From Mactromeris polynyma (lineage: Eukaryota; Mollusca; Bivalvia; Venerida; Mactridae): a stretch of DNA of 64,000 nucleotides. Below the pieces are notes generated by a model. The model saw nothing but the letters and a program-made list of their open reading frames with translations, was not told the DNA's origin and made no database searches. Where the stretch lies: assembly GCA_032209605.1 (NCBI GenBank), contig JASFXZ010000001.1:9177703-9241702 (forward strand), written 5' to 3'. Shown here in pieces: positions 40,801-51,600 of the stretch. How positions within the stretch are numbered: position 1 is the stretch's first letter; each line of letters begins with the position of its first letter. Both the position numbers and the translations under genes were made by a program.

Positions 40801-42528
40801 ATCATGTCACAATATAGTGATACATGACTTGACTCCGACAAGAATTTTATCTTCTTAATTAACTTTACTCCACTTTATTATTGGGAAATCTGTTGTTTTT
40901 AGTCTTCTCAATTTTTAAATATTAAGAGTATAAAGTCTACTTATAGGTTGATATGTATCTTAAGTTTTAAATGCTCCTTTCACCCTTCAATTTACACATT
41001 GGAAACTAAATGTTCTATGTTAGGAAGTGCTACTTTGACTTCTAATCCAAAGTCAGGGTTAGATAAGAGTAACACATTGATACAAATGATAAATAAGAAA
41101 TTACAGTTGATTTACCAAACATATTAGTGTATACTTGTAATATTGTACTCATTTATATATTATATATTATTTCAGTTCTTTGAAGACACAAGAAAATATT
41201 GATGTAATGTGTACCATACCAAGTGATAGAATTATGATTGAGACAGGTTGGTGGATATGTTAAATTCTTCTTACTCTTATATTGTACCTTATTTTTAACC
41301 ACTGTCTATATGGTTGTCTGAAACAGAGTTAAAAGAAGAGTAATATCACGTCAGCAAATGTATGTACATGTATATATGTAAGAAACTCTTTAATGTATGG
41401 TAACTAGTCCTTAGTGTAACACAAATTATTTTTGATATTTTTATTTTTGATTTTACATAATTTGAATGCAAGCAACTCTAATATAAATGTTATTACCTTC
41501 TCCAAATGTACATGTTGTGTATAATGTAGTTGGTAATCAGTATGTTACATGTTACATTCAGTAAACTATATCCATGTGATATTGTTGTTAGATAAAATAT
41601 TGCTGTATGGAAAATGTATATGATCATGTTGTACACTGTTCGACTGTCTTGTATGTATGCTTATAGTCTGATTGGAATTTAAATAAAATGTCTGTCTGTC
41701 TATGTTACGTATTTATAATTGCAGATGCACCATGGTGTGATATACGTAACACACACGCGAGTTCCAAGTTCGTACAAACACAGTTTCCATCCAAGAAAAA
41801 AGAACGTTGGGAGAAAGGCTCAATGGTGAAAAGTAGGAATGAACCAGCGGCTATAATGTAAGATTTTATATCTTGATGGTCAAATCAAAATGTATTGGAA
41901 AACTTGTTGAAGATCATTTATTCACTTTTTTATCTGTGAAAGCACCTGGCCTTCTGTTTCTCTTTGTCAAAATATCATGATTATGAAGACTATCATAAAA
42001 AATTTAAAATCATTACAATGAACATTACTATCCTAAACATGGCTTACAGCATGATGTTTGATCACTGAGCATTCTAGTCAGTTTTCATTTTTTTGATAGA
42101 AATTAAAAATAATTATTTACTTCGAGTCCTTCTTTAATGTGATTCAAGAGTTGATAAAATTTGCAAACTGATTACATGTAATGATAGCAAATCAAAAATA
42201 AATAATTTACTTTGAGTCATTCTTCAATGCGATTCAAGAGTTGATAAAATTTGCAAACTGATTAAAAGAAATATGATTATTATCTTGATTAATATGGTAA
42301 GTAGATGGCCAATAGTACTAAAATTTTATGGCAGAAATCTGTCACTTTCAGATGATATTATAGATAATTTGATCAAATGTACAATTAGTCTTGTCTCACA
42401 TTTTTCTTTTCTTTCGTTTTAGTCAAGTTCTCGAGGTCATGGCAGGTGCAAGGAATGAAGATATATCTGAACTTGCTAACATTGTGTATGAAAATACTGA
42501 CAAAATGTTCTTTGGCAAGGATAACTGA
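34869..42528 (+). CDS. TATDN1: TatD-type deoxyribonuclease, TATDN1
   Basis: Metal-dependent TIM-barrel 3'-5' exonuclease of the TatD family. Exons: 34869-34905, 35876-35896, 36198-36242, 36511-36560, 38129-38192, 38756-38902, 39336-39378, 39928-40054, 40688-40764, 41176-41246, 41725-41857, 42423-42528. They join in phase to 306 residues, against 297 in human. The order of family blocks is intact: [40 protein letters not shown] (metal-bridging Glu), PLFLHSRAA (His), GGVVHSFTG (His), RIMIETDAPWCD (Asp) and SRNEPA. As in other TATDN1 proteins, the N-terminal HxH of many TatD enzymes is absent (IDIGAN). The human HCRNSH segment reads HSRAAA here, so the second His of that loop is Ala. Starts 214 bp from the divergent DBF4. 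Confidence 0.95.
35217..35362. mobile_element. MITE with GCCTTGCGTTCAGT ends, copy 1
   Basis: The left end CCTTGCGTTCAGTTACGGCTAA and right end CTGAACGCAGGAC are imperfect inverted repeats, with internal CAAACGTTTTG and CAAAACGTTACG. A related sequence starts at 60487 in the first SCP2 intron. Lies in TATDN1 intron 1. Confidence 0.6.
36573..37229. mobile_element. A+T-rich MITE with CATGGGG/CCCCTTG ends
   Basis: The left end GACATGGGGTAATCATC and right end GTAATCGACCCCTTGTC form imperfect inverted repeats around a region dense in TAATCATTAAT-type words. It begins only 12 bases after the exon ending at 36560. No convincing target duplication. Confidence 0.55.
38289..38755 (+). other. TATDN1 intron segment
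   Basis: Contains a short imperfect duplication (GTTTGGTGCCTCTTGAGTGA and CGGTTTGGTGCCTCTTGGGT) near 38325-38385. Nothing else seen. Confidence 0.5.
40325..40580. repeat. AAGACCACCT phrase element, copy 1
   Basis: On the + strand it is a run of GAGGTGGTCTTATTATT phrases ending in GAGGTTTTACTGTA. The right terminus TACAGTAAAACCTCA resembles pogo/Tigger-type ends (CAGTNAAACC beside TA). The left end is degenerate (CCTAAACCTCAA). Relatives at 47301-47480, 61907-62099 and 63157-63293. Confidence 0.7.
42104..42264 (+). repeat. Two-copy tandem duplication, ~90 bp
   Basis: ATTCAAGAGTTGATAAAATT with its flanks occurs twice at about 90-bp spacing in the last TATDN1 intron, with several substitutions. 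Confidence 0.8.
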
Positions 42529-42712
42529 TTTTATAGTTGTTGGGTAAGGTTTTCAGAAGATATCCTGTTCTGTGAATTCATTAATATTTGCAAAAAATAA
42601 AATGCAAATTAGTGAGAATTTGAATATTTGCTTTGCGTGAAAAAAAAGCTGTTATGTGACCGTATTTATGTTCCTTTAATTCCTTGAGAAGAGGATATTA
42701 AAACTTGAGCAA

Positions 42713-42970
42713 GGCCCGTATTCACAAACGTTTTAAAGTCTGAATCTCAGACTTAGACTTTAAAATGGTAAATTTTTATTTTGTTCCTACGTTATCGTTA
42801 CACAATATATTTTGATAAAACATGGCAAAAGTGTAGAGTGAGTAACAAGAAATATTCAGGCAAAACATTATTCGTTTAAATCGAATGAAAACGAAATGCT
42901 TGTAAATTTCATTTTGGCAATTTTAAAAGTTTAATTCTGAGATTCAGTCTTACGTTTGTGAATATGGGCC
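42713..42970. mobile_element. MITE with GGCCCGTATTCACAAACGT ends
   Basis: Terminal inverted repeats GGCCCGTATTCACAAACGT and (reverse complement of the right end) GGCCCATATTCACAAACGT, 18 of 19 matching. The inner arms share TCTGAATCTCAGA-like sequence. Total about 258 bp, in the TATDN1 3' UTR. Target duplication not evident. Confidence 0.85.
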
Positions 42971-43169
42971 CAGGACTATCAGTAAATGACGTATACTTAT
43001 TGCTATATTCTTCTGGAAAGCTCCGTTACTGTGGAACAATAACTTGACAGTACATAGTTATGAAGAACCTGGACCTGTTATTTATTTTAGGGGAGAAAAC
43101 AATAAAGTGCTTACCGTTATATTATTATTGGTATTTGTTGTTATCTTTGCTAGTTATAAAAAATCTTTT

Positions 43170-43175
43170 AATAAA
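43170..43175 (+). terminator. Candidate TATDN1 poly(A) signal
   Basis: AATAAA followed by GTATCGTGTATCCTGTG. Another AATAAA lies at 43100-43105. Beyond about 43190 the sequence becomes A-rich on the + strand. Confidence 0.5.
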
Positions 43176-43532
43176 GTATCGTGTATCCTGTGAAAAAGAT
43201 TCTTCTTAGTCATTGGTCCAGATTATAGCACGAAATGAGCTGCCATGTATTCATCAAATAATGTCATTTATTGAGGCGTTAATTTACCTTTCTCATGCTT
43301 GGTATATGACCCTAGTTGTTGACCAGAAGATATTTCAGTTTCAATTACTACACAGATCAGGCTTGCTTTAAGTTTGTAAGAAGACGGAAGAGGGACAGGT
43401 GCTGGTTTCTCAAAGAATTAAGCTTGTGTCTATGGGAATTACTTAAACACAACAAGGTATTTATCTTGGCTCAAATTGTGCCATATTGAGTTCAATGAAA
43501 ACAACAGACTAAGTTTTTTGGTAAAACCTGGA

Positions 43533-43656
43533 CCAGTACACATTACACTGACCAATCGCCGACTGTTTAACTGAGCCAGTACACATTACACTGACCAATC
43601 ACCAACTGTTTAACTGAACCAGTACACATTACACTGACCAATCACCAACTGTTTTA
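43533..43656 (+). repeat. Three-copy 43-bp tandem repeat
   Basis: CCAGTACACATTACACTGAC begins at 43533, 43576 and 43619, each followed by CAATC and CAACTGTTTAACTGA with few changes. Confidence 0.9.
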
Positions 43657-43766
43657 ACATCCATCCATACACCACTGTGTTTCATTACAGAGTATCATTT
43701 CAGGGAGAAATATTAAAGTTCAATATATAAAACACAAGGCAGTAATGTTCAATGCAATAATATACT

Positions 43767-43772
43767 TTTATT
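43767..43772 (-). terminator. Candidate poly(A) signal of the SLC17-like gene
   Basis: AATAAA on the - strand, at the left edge of the A-rich (on +) stretch running from the transporter stop codon at 48661. Would imply a 3' UTR of about 4.9 kb. Speculative. Confidence 0.3.
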
Positions 43773-44767
43773 TTTTTTAGTAATAATTTAAAACATTAAA
43801 AACCATAGCTTTGAGTATGAATGAATAATTCTAGCGAACATAACAATAACATGATACTGGCAAGCCATATGTATATCAGCTTAAGATCATACTATGAATT
43901 GCATGTATGTATATACACAATACATTGTTTTAATATCAAATACACAAACAATAGTGGAACACTGCCGCTATTTTCATAACAAAATAAACAATGAAAATCA
44001 TCATTATTCAGTAATAATTTTCTATAAACTTTTATTTAATCAGACAAGCACTAAATACTTCATCTGAGAAGATCCTGTGAAGCTGAATACAATGAAAGCT
44101 TGCAGGTTAATGTATCACTTGTCTGATACGAAGTAACGAAAGACACAGTTACACTCGTCAGGTTTGAATTTATGTACAATAGTGTTTACTTGTTCTTTAC
44201 TCTCTTGTTCTTTGCATTTCAATACTTTGTACCATTGGGTTTGGTACATTTGTCTATTTACTAATTCATGTATGTGAATGTATAGTCATTTGTTCTGTTG
44301 TACAGAACAACATATTTTCAGCCACTCGGATCTGACCCCAGTCCAATCCCTGCTAACAAAATTCTGAGAAAGTGACCTTTTTACATTTCTTTACTACAAA
44401 GACACAACAACTCATAGCCATTCTAGTTTGAACTTTGTTCACTAATAATTCAATTTAAGAAAAGTCGGTGAAGAATCATAATAAAAATTGTGCAGTAAAA
44501 TACTCCCAAGAGATGTGGAAGAATTTCAGATCACAAGATTCACAATGATTAAGTTTGAAACAGGATATGCTACGATGGCTTTATGATATGTTTTTATCAG
44601 ACAACATAAAGAAATAGTTCTCTGTCAAACATGTTACTTAAGCTATGAAAAAAACAGTACAGTGTAAACATTTTTTCCATTAGCCATGTATACCTATCAC
44701 TGAACAGTATTCTTTAAACTACTAAAGAAATATATACCTTCCATCTTTTGAATATCAATTACAATAT

Positions 44768-45004
44768 GAGCACTGCTATGGGATTTACAACCTCATCTGG
44801 AAGTGACGCCATTTCAAGAAAACGCAACATGAGATGACAATATTTGCGAGCAGGAAATAATATTTACTCCATATGGCAACTTCGTTATCATATTGCTATA
44901 TGAGGTAAATATTGCTTACTGTCAGTACATGGTGACGTCACATGTGAAGTTTTCTGGAAATGTCGTCACTTAAAAAAAAGGTTGGAAATTGTACAGCGGC
45001 GCTC
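44768..45004. mobile_element. GAGCGC palindromic MITE, copy 2
   Basis: Begins GAGCACTGCTATGGGATT and ends ACAGCGGCGCTC. The flanks read ATAT on both sides, a possible 4-bp target duplication. Same family as 23860-24096. Confidence 0.85.
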
Positions 45005-45491
45005 ATATATAGGTAAAATATGTGCCTATGAACATGAAAACACAACACATAGTCTCTTCCAGCTTTACCTTCCTTCATTTACAATGTATGGCAAAGAAAA
45101 TGACCATGCAATGATGAGACATGATACAGAGCACTATATAACCCAAGTTTTATGGACCTTGTTAGAAAAATAATCTCATTTTATGAGGACTTGTAGTCAA
45201 AATAAACATGTACATGTTGCACCATTGCATTAAATAGAAATATATTTGTTCAAAAATACACACAGACACACAGAAAGAAATCATGTTCAGTATTAAAAAT
45301 ACATTTACAGAATTATATGACTTAAAGTTATCAATTCAGTTTTTTTATAAAAGTACTTATTACAACAATAACAAACACACTAATCATAGTAACCTGTGAC
45401 AGGTAGCTGGGCACATGATCTTTTTCATAAAATTTGGCAAAAAAGTATATATAATTATATTATTATAATAATTGGACCAGAAATTGCAAAT

Positions 45492-45728
45492 GAGCGCCGC
45501 TGTACAATTTCCAACCTCTTCTTTAAGTGGCGTCATTTCCATAAAACGTCACATGCGATGTCACCATGTACTGACAGTAAGCGATATTTGCCACATATGG
45601 CAATATGAAAACAAAGTGACCATATGGAGTAAATATTGTTTCCTGCTTGCAAAAAGAGACATCACATGTCGCGTTTTCTTGAAATGACGTCACTTACAGA
45701 AGAGGTTGGAAATCCCATAGCAGCGTTC
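45492..45728. mobile_element. GAGCGC palindromic MITE, copy 3
   Basis: Begins GAGCGCCGCTGTACAATTT and ends ATAGCAGCGTTC. AAAT flanks both sides. Lies under 500 bp from copy 2. Confidence 0.85.
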
Positions 45729-46035
45729 AAATAATAAAAGAAGATACTACCTTTGAAAAGCTGGGCAAACAATGCCCACCAACAGAAATCTAATTTATTC
45801 TATTTTCGCCAAAAGGAAATAATTGTTTGTTTCCCGTCTCCCTACCTACCCAATGAAAAAATGCTGCACTTGAAAGTTTTATTGGTCCATGGCCAGAAAA
45901 AGATTTTCAGGTTTGATCAAGAGAAAAATACCTATATAATAACCTATCAGAAGTGTTTCTTTTTACATAAATTGCCTAGCTACGTATCCAATGTTGCTGG
46001 GCAGGCTTGGGAGACAGCAAGCAAAGACTTTTTGA

Positions 46036-46234
46036 TGTTTGTTTTGTTTCATCGGGTTTAACGCCGTTTCTCAACGTTATTTCAGTTATATTCGGCGGCC
46101 GGTTCACCTAACCAGTTTTTCCTGGACTGAATTCTTACCAGTACTAACTTACCCTTCCACAAGGAGCCGGCAATCGAACCCAGATCGCCGGGTTACAAGT
46201 CCAGCGCACTAACCACTGGACCATGGCCGCGGCT
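46036..46234 (-). mobile_element. Complete tRNA-derived SINE with 12-bp target duplication
   Basis: AAGACTTTTTGA flanks it at 46024-46035 and 46235-46246. On the - strand the head reads GCCATGGTCCAGTGGTTAGT (box A), GGACTTGTAACCC (anticodon loop) and GGGTTCGATTGCC (box B). The body includes GGTTAGGTGAACCGGCCG and AACGTTGAGAAACGGCG, and the 3' tail is AAACAAAACAAACA. The intact box sequences and exact duplication suggest a fairly recent LINE-mobilised insertion. Confidence 0.9.
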
Positions 46235-46434
46235 AAGACTTTTTGAATAAATACAGCAGGGGAATATGTACCAATATAAAATTTGTCATAAAATCACACA
46301 ATAAATCACAATGACATCATTAAGTGAATATAAATGAGTATTTGGCACACAAGATCTGTACAGTATATTACATGTACCTTTTACATTTCAAACATAATTA
46401 GAAGTCTTGGGAACAAAACACAAATAAAGATAAC

Positions 46435-46583
46435 TTCAGGAGAAGACCTATATAAGTCTTTGGCTTTCGGTCCCATCCTTTTCACATTACTACTGAACAA
46501 ACTTGTTTAATGTAAAATTATATATATTGTATTGTATTATTATGATGTTCATAGTATGTAAATAAAATATGTTTAAACTAAAA
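46435..46583 (+). mobile_element. ~140-bp interspersed element, copy 2
   Basis: Near-identical to 6791-6933, from TTCAGGAGAAGACCTATATA to AAATAAAATATGTTTAAACT. Here it stands alone, which shows it is a mobile unit separate from the 235-bp array. Confidence 0.8.
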
Positions 46584-46629
46584 ATAACTTAAGATGGATG
46601 AGTAAAGCCACAGAGAGGATAGTTCTAGT

Positions 46630-46797
46630 CACAGGTGGCCGGTGAGTAGCCATGACATTTAAAACCCGCATTGAAACAAATATTTTTTTCACTCTGTTCT
46701 AATAATAAGATAAAGGTATCTTACTATAAGAACAGAGTGAAATTATTTTTTTTCTATGCGGGTTTTAAATGTCATGGCTACTCACTGGCCACCTGTG
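46630..46797. mobile_element. hAT-type MITE with perfect 8-bp target duplication
   Basis: A 168-bp foldback with ends CACAGGTGGCC and GGCCACCTGTG; the arms continue through GAGTAGCCATGACATTTAAA. It is flanked exactly by GTTCTAGT at 46622-46629 and 46798-46805. The 8-bp duplication is diagnostic of hAT-like transposition. Confidence 0.9.
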
Positions 46798-47300
46798 GTT
46801 CTAGTATAATGTTTATACAAATCATCAGTGACAGTAGGTTTCTAACAACTACAGCACTGTTTAAAACAGGTACATACTACGTATGAGTAAACTACAGATG
46901 ATAATAAAATCAGTATCGGACATAATATAAAATAACACTACACTGACAGAATAAATTTCACACAAACTTGATACATGTACGAGTAATTTTAACTCCACAT
47001 ATTTTTCTTACATATTACAAACAATTAAACCGCAAGTAGACATTGATATTATCTACCCTATGTGCAGTCACATTCATATTTTGCATAAAGGCAAATACAC
47101 ATCATCATCACTTCTATTATTATAATCATAGTTTTTATTAGAATACATATCTTTGACAAAATCATTTCAGAGTTGTTCTCCCTCGACTTTTAACAATAAT
47201 ATTCCAATAATGGACCCAAACAATGCATACATGTCTGATGTAATAAAGGTGCAATAAAGCTTATATGTTAATATTGCAGTTGCAGCAACAGAGGATAGAC

Positions 47301-47480
47301 ACAGAGTGAAGTCACTAAAAGACCACCTCAAAATTAAGACCACCTCATTAATAAGAGTGCACTTTTATGGACCAGGGTTCATTTTTCTCCCCAATTTTAT
47401 CTCGACAACCTGACTATCTACCAATTAAGACCAACATTCTTTAAAACCAAGGGTGGTCCTTTTACTGAGGTTTCAGTGTA
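47301..47480. repeat. AAGACCACCT phrase element, copy 2
   Basis: Contains AAAGACCACCTCAAAATTAA, then AGACCACCTCATTAATAAG, and ends in ACTGAGGTTTCAGTGTA. Opposite orientation to copy 1, with degenerate termini. Confidence 0.6.
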
Positions 47481-48660
47481 TAGTGTACTAATATTAGGAC
47501 AAATTTCAAACCATGTAATCTTTCATCTTATGCCTAAATCAGTTTAGCAATGAACCCATTACATCCGCATAAATGTATGTACAATGATACATGATTCATT
47601 GGGAAATAACGATAACAAAATCTTTCAAAGGGGATCACAAGTATAAAATAAACGAATGAAAATCAATTTTATATATCAAAACATTTTATAATCAAAATCA
47701 GATTCAACATTATCTGAGCAGAATAATCGACTTCAAAAATTTATTTACTTGCATCAATATTTCAGCTAAAAAGTATTTTTCAAGAGATACTGAGATTCAC
47801 AGAATTACTAATGACATGAAATCGCCATATAATTAACCAAAACAATATGGTAATTACTAGTTGTTTTATGTAATTCTGTGAATTTTCAATATTTCTTACT
47901 GAAAAAAGCTTTTAAGATGAAATAGTAATTTTTAGTGAATATTTAAAAGAATCATTTGATTTATTTGGATATTTTTCATCATATTGCAAACAAACATTAT
48001 AAGACCATGTATTAATGAGGTAAATGTTCAGATGGTAGAACCGTAACCATGAAAAATGCCAATGGATGAAAATCAATTTTGTATAACAAAACATTTTATA
48101 ATCAAAATAAGATTCAACAATATCTGAGCAGAATTATCGACTTTCACAGGCTTTTCAAGTAATGCCATAAAATCTGTCCACAATATTGTAATAGAGTTAT
48201 TCAAAATAATATTTAGATATACAGCATCCGCAAACTACAAATGCTGTAGATAAATATTAATTTGTGACAGTTTTATTTTCCTGAAACTTTCGAATTATAT
48301 CAATTGCCGTTTCAATTTTCATGAATATGAGGTACAAAGTGACATCAGCATTCCAGATAAACCTGATACATGGCTATATTTTGTTGCAGTGCAAATTAAA
48401 CTTTGTACAACAGGTGAAAAAAGGCAAAAATGGACGATTTCATGAAATAATGAAACAGCAAATTAAAACAATAACACATTATAGAAACAGTATCAAATCA
48501 TACAGCAGAACACTAAAATAATCAAACACAGTTCATTCATACATGAGCAATTACACTGCCAAACATATAATCCCACTTTGAAATATAGGCCATCTTATCA
48601 CTATGTCATCAATGAAAGACATTGGTAATTCAGTTAATGCTAAATTAAAATAAATATATG

Positions 48661-51600
48661 CTATAATAATTGACTCGCAGCACTTTGACTGAGATACACC
48701 ATCCCCCCGACAAAGTTCACACCAGCTGCAATTATAAACACCGGAAACCATCGACCGTGACTTTGGGTGACCAACTCAGCAGTTAGAGGTCCACACAATA
48801 TTCCAGGAATCGTGGCCTAGAGAAAAGAAATATGTAGTTAGAAGTATAATCAAAATGATTCACATTTAAAAACCGGAGCTATCACAAACATGATCAGGGC
48901 CGCACATGATATTTTAATATCCTGGCAATTTAATATATTAGATAGGGGTGTAAATGAAATTTCTTAAGAAAACAAAACACTGTGACCTTGACCTCAAAAA
49001 TCAATAAGGGTCATCTACTTGTCATAATCAGGAGTTTGAGTACCATAGGAGCAAGTGTTCTTGCACGGAAACCAAAACACTGATAGATGCCTCCCTGGGC
49101 TGACTGAAATGCTGATTACTATAGGGCATCTGCGCAATACTGTGGGGCCCTAAATGTTCATTTGTAAGGAAGTTATGTACAAAATGCAACCTGGGTAAGA
49201 AGTGAGTACTAATAATCAGCCGGATGTAAGAATTTTCATATTAAAACATGTCATACATGTTTATTAAATTAACAAACAGGAAGGTTTATCCTAGATTTTA
49301 CATACTAACTTAATTAAGACTATTTTCATACATTTAATGTATTAAAATAGTCTTAATATGTAAAATCTGTCAACCATAATCACATTAAGACGGGGCTAAG
49401 TAATTGTTCTTTCTGATAATATAGGACACACATTCATATTTTAACATGGAATTTCCAAACCCTAGATTCTAAATATATATAAATTACAGAAGTACTACTT
49501 GAAGGCACTTAAAACGTGACTCAAAAATGGCCTAATTGTCTTCTTTAAAACTACTCCATATACTTACCAGAGTATTAGAAATGGCAAAAGTGATTCCCGC
49601 ATGACTAGGGGCTACTTCGGCATGATTGCTGAGATGTCCTGACGAATTACAGGCACTCAATCCAAGGCATATAGTAACAAATCTGTAACAATAATAAAAT
49701 GTTATTAATTGCAATAATACAACAAATTATGTTGATATCAATTAATACTTGTGTTGAAAACCAGAAATCAAGTTTGTGATTTTAACTTCCCAACCAATGA
49801 GCCATGATGAAGATGCAAACACATATATAGACATTACAAAACAAAGACATAAAGAATATGTCTTGGATAAATACTTTATAAACATTTTAGAAAAACTGTA
49901 ATTGTGTGACCACTCTTTTATTTCCACATAAAAAGTATGGTGAGGTGTTCTTTGTGACTATTTGACTGAAGATAATACATACTATTGTATAGATTTATTG
50001 ACCTGTCAAAATTTGCATATCTTCATAATCAATGCTCACGATAAATTTGTCTTTATCGAAAGTGGCCCAATTACCAATTTATCATGTGCATTGAACATGA
50101 AGATATGCAAATATCGACAATTTATTGTGTGCATTGACCATGAAGATATGCAAATATCGACAATTTATCGTGTACATTGACCATGAAGATATGCAAATAT
50201 CGACAATTTATCGTGTACATTGACCATGAAGATATGCAAATATCGACAATTTATCATGTACAATGACCATGAAGATATGCAAATATCGACAATTTATCGT
50301 GTACATTGACCATGAAGATATGCAAATATCGACAATTTATCGTGTACATTGACCATGAAGATATGCAAATATCGACAATTTATTGTGTGCATTGACCATG
50401 AAGATATGCAAATATCGACAATTTATCGTGTACATTGACCATGAAGATATGCAAATATCGACAATTTATTGTGTACATTGACCATGAAGATATGCAAATA
50501 TCGACAATTTATCATGTACATTGACCATGAAGATATGCAAATATCGACAATTTATCGTGTACATTGACCATGAAGATATGCAAATATCGACAATTTATCG
50601 TGTACATTGACCATGAAGATATGCAAATATCGACAATTTATCGTGTACATTGACCATGAAGATATGCAAATATCGACAGGTCAATAAATCTATACTATAC
50701 CAAGTTGTATGGAATACAATAATTTCTTAACTGAACGTTTATTTATGTACTATAATGTTACAATAACTACTTACAACACAGCCAAAGGTAAATTATTCAC
50801 AGCACTGAAGAACAGAATAAATAATCCAGGTCCCATCAGACCAATACTTGTCATGAGACGACGTACAGATAGTACTGTCCATTTATGTTTAGTAATCAAA
50901 GAATCTGCAAAATGACCAGCAACTGAAACAAAAATAACAATTACATAGTAGATCATATTTATCTGTGCAAAGAAAATGAGAATTAAGTTACTTAATATTA
51001 AAGTCTGTTAACTCTAAAGGAAGAGGTGCACAACTTTTAGCTTATTATGTTAGCAATTGATTGCAAATTTGAGACAAGCTTAATTTAAACCAATCTTGAC
51101 AAAACACAATCAATCTAACCATGCTTGATTCAGAGGAAAAGTTTATTTCTCTGGTAGGTGAACTCCAAATGTGGAGAAGATCCAAACAATCAAGTGATAC
51201 ATTTGAAGAAAGCAAGAAAAAGGATTATCTAATAGCCAGAAACTATTAAACACATAAATGTACACAATGCCATAACTGTTTACATTCATCAAAGATCTTT
51301 TTTCATGAATTGCATTAAAAAGCAAAATTTTTAAAACGTCGCCATATAAACAAGAGCATTGCAAGGGGATGCAGATGATAGTCTGCAAGTTGCTTTATCA
51401 TTGGGACTTATACTTTCTCAGCAACTCAGCTAAACTTAACACAGTATTTAACATTTTGTGGATGCAGACAATCAAGTTCTACGTTCTTTCAAAACAAATA
51501 AAAACAACATACATGTGCTAGCAAATTAACCAACCTACAATACATGTTGGTATTGGCTCCTTGATAAAATATTTACAATAAGTGAAAAGTACACTCACCT

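Larger units (their letters stand above)
43773..48660 (-). other. Probable 3' UTR / intergenic region of the SLC17-like gene
   Basis: A-rich on +, no exon-like translation on either strand. It contains five mobile elements listed separately. It also contains an ~85-bp direct duplication at 47655-47738 and 48064-48147 sharing AACATTTTATAATCAAAAT and ATCTGAGCAGAAT. Confidence 0.5.

Noticed and set aside
46170..46234. tRNA gene (- strand)
   Set aside because: It is the head of a SINE with an A-rich tail and a 12-bp target duplication.
49987..50695. CRISPR-like array
   Set aside because: The 43-bp units are contiguous with no variable spacers, and the setting is an animal intron.
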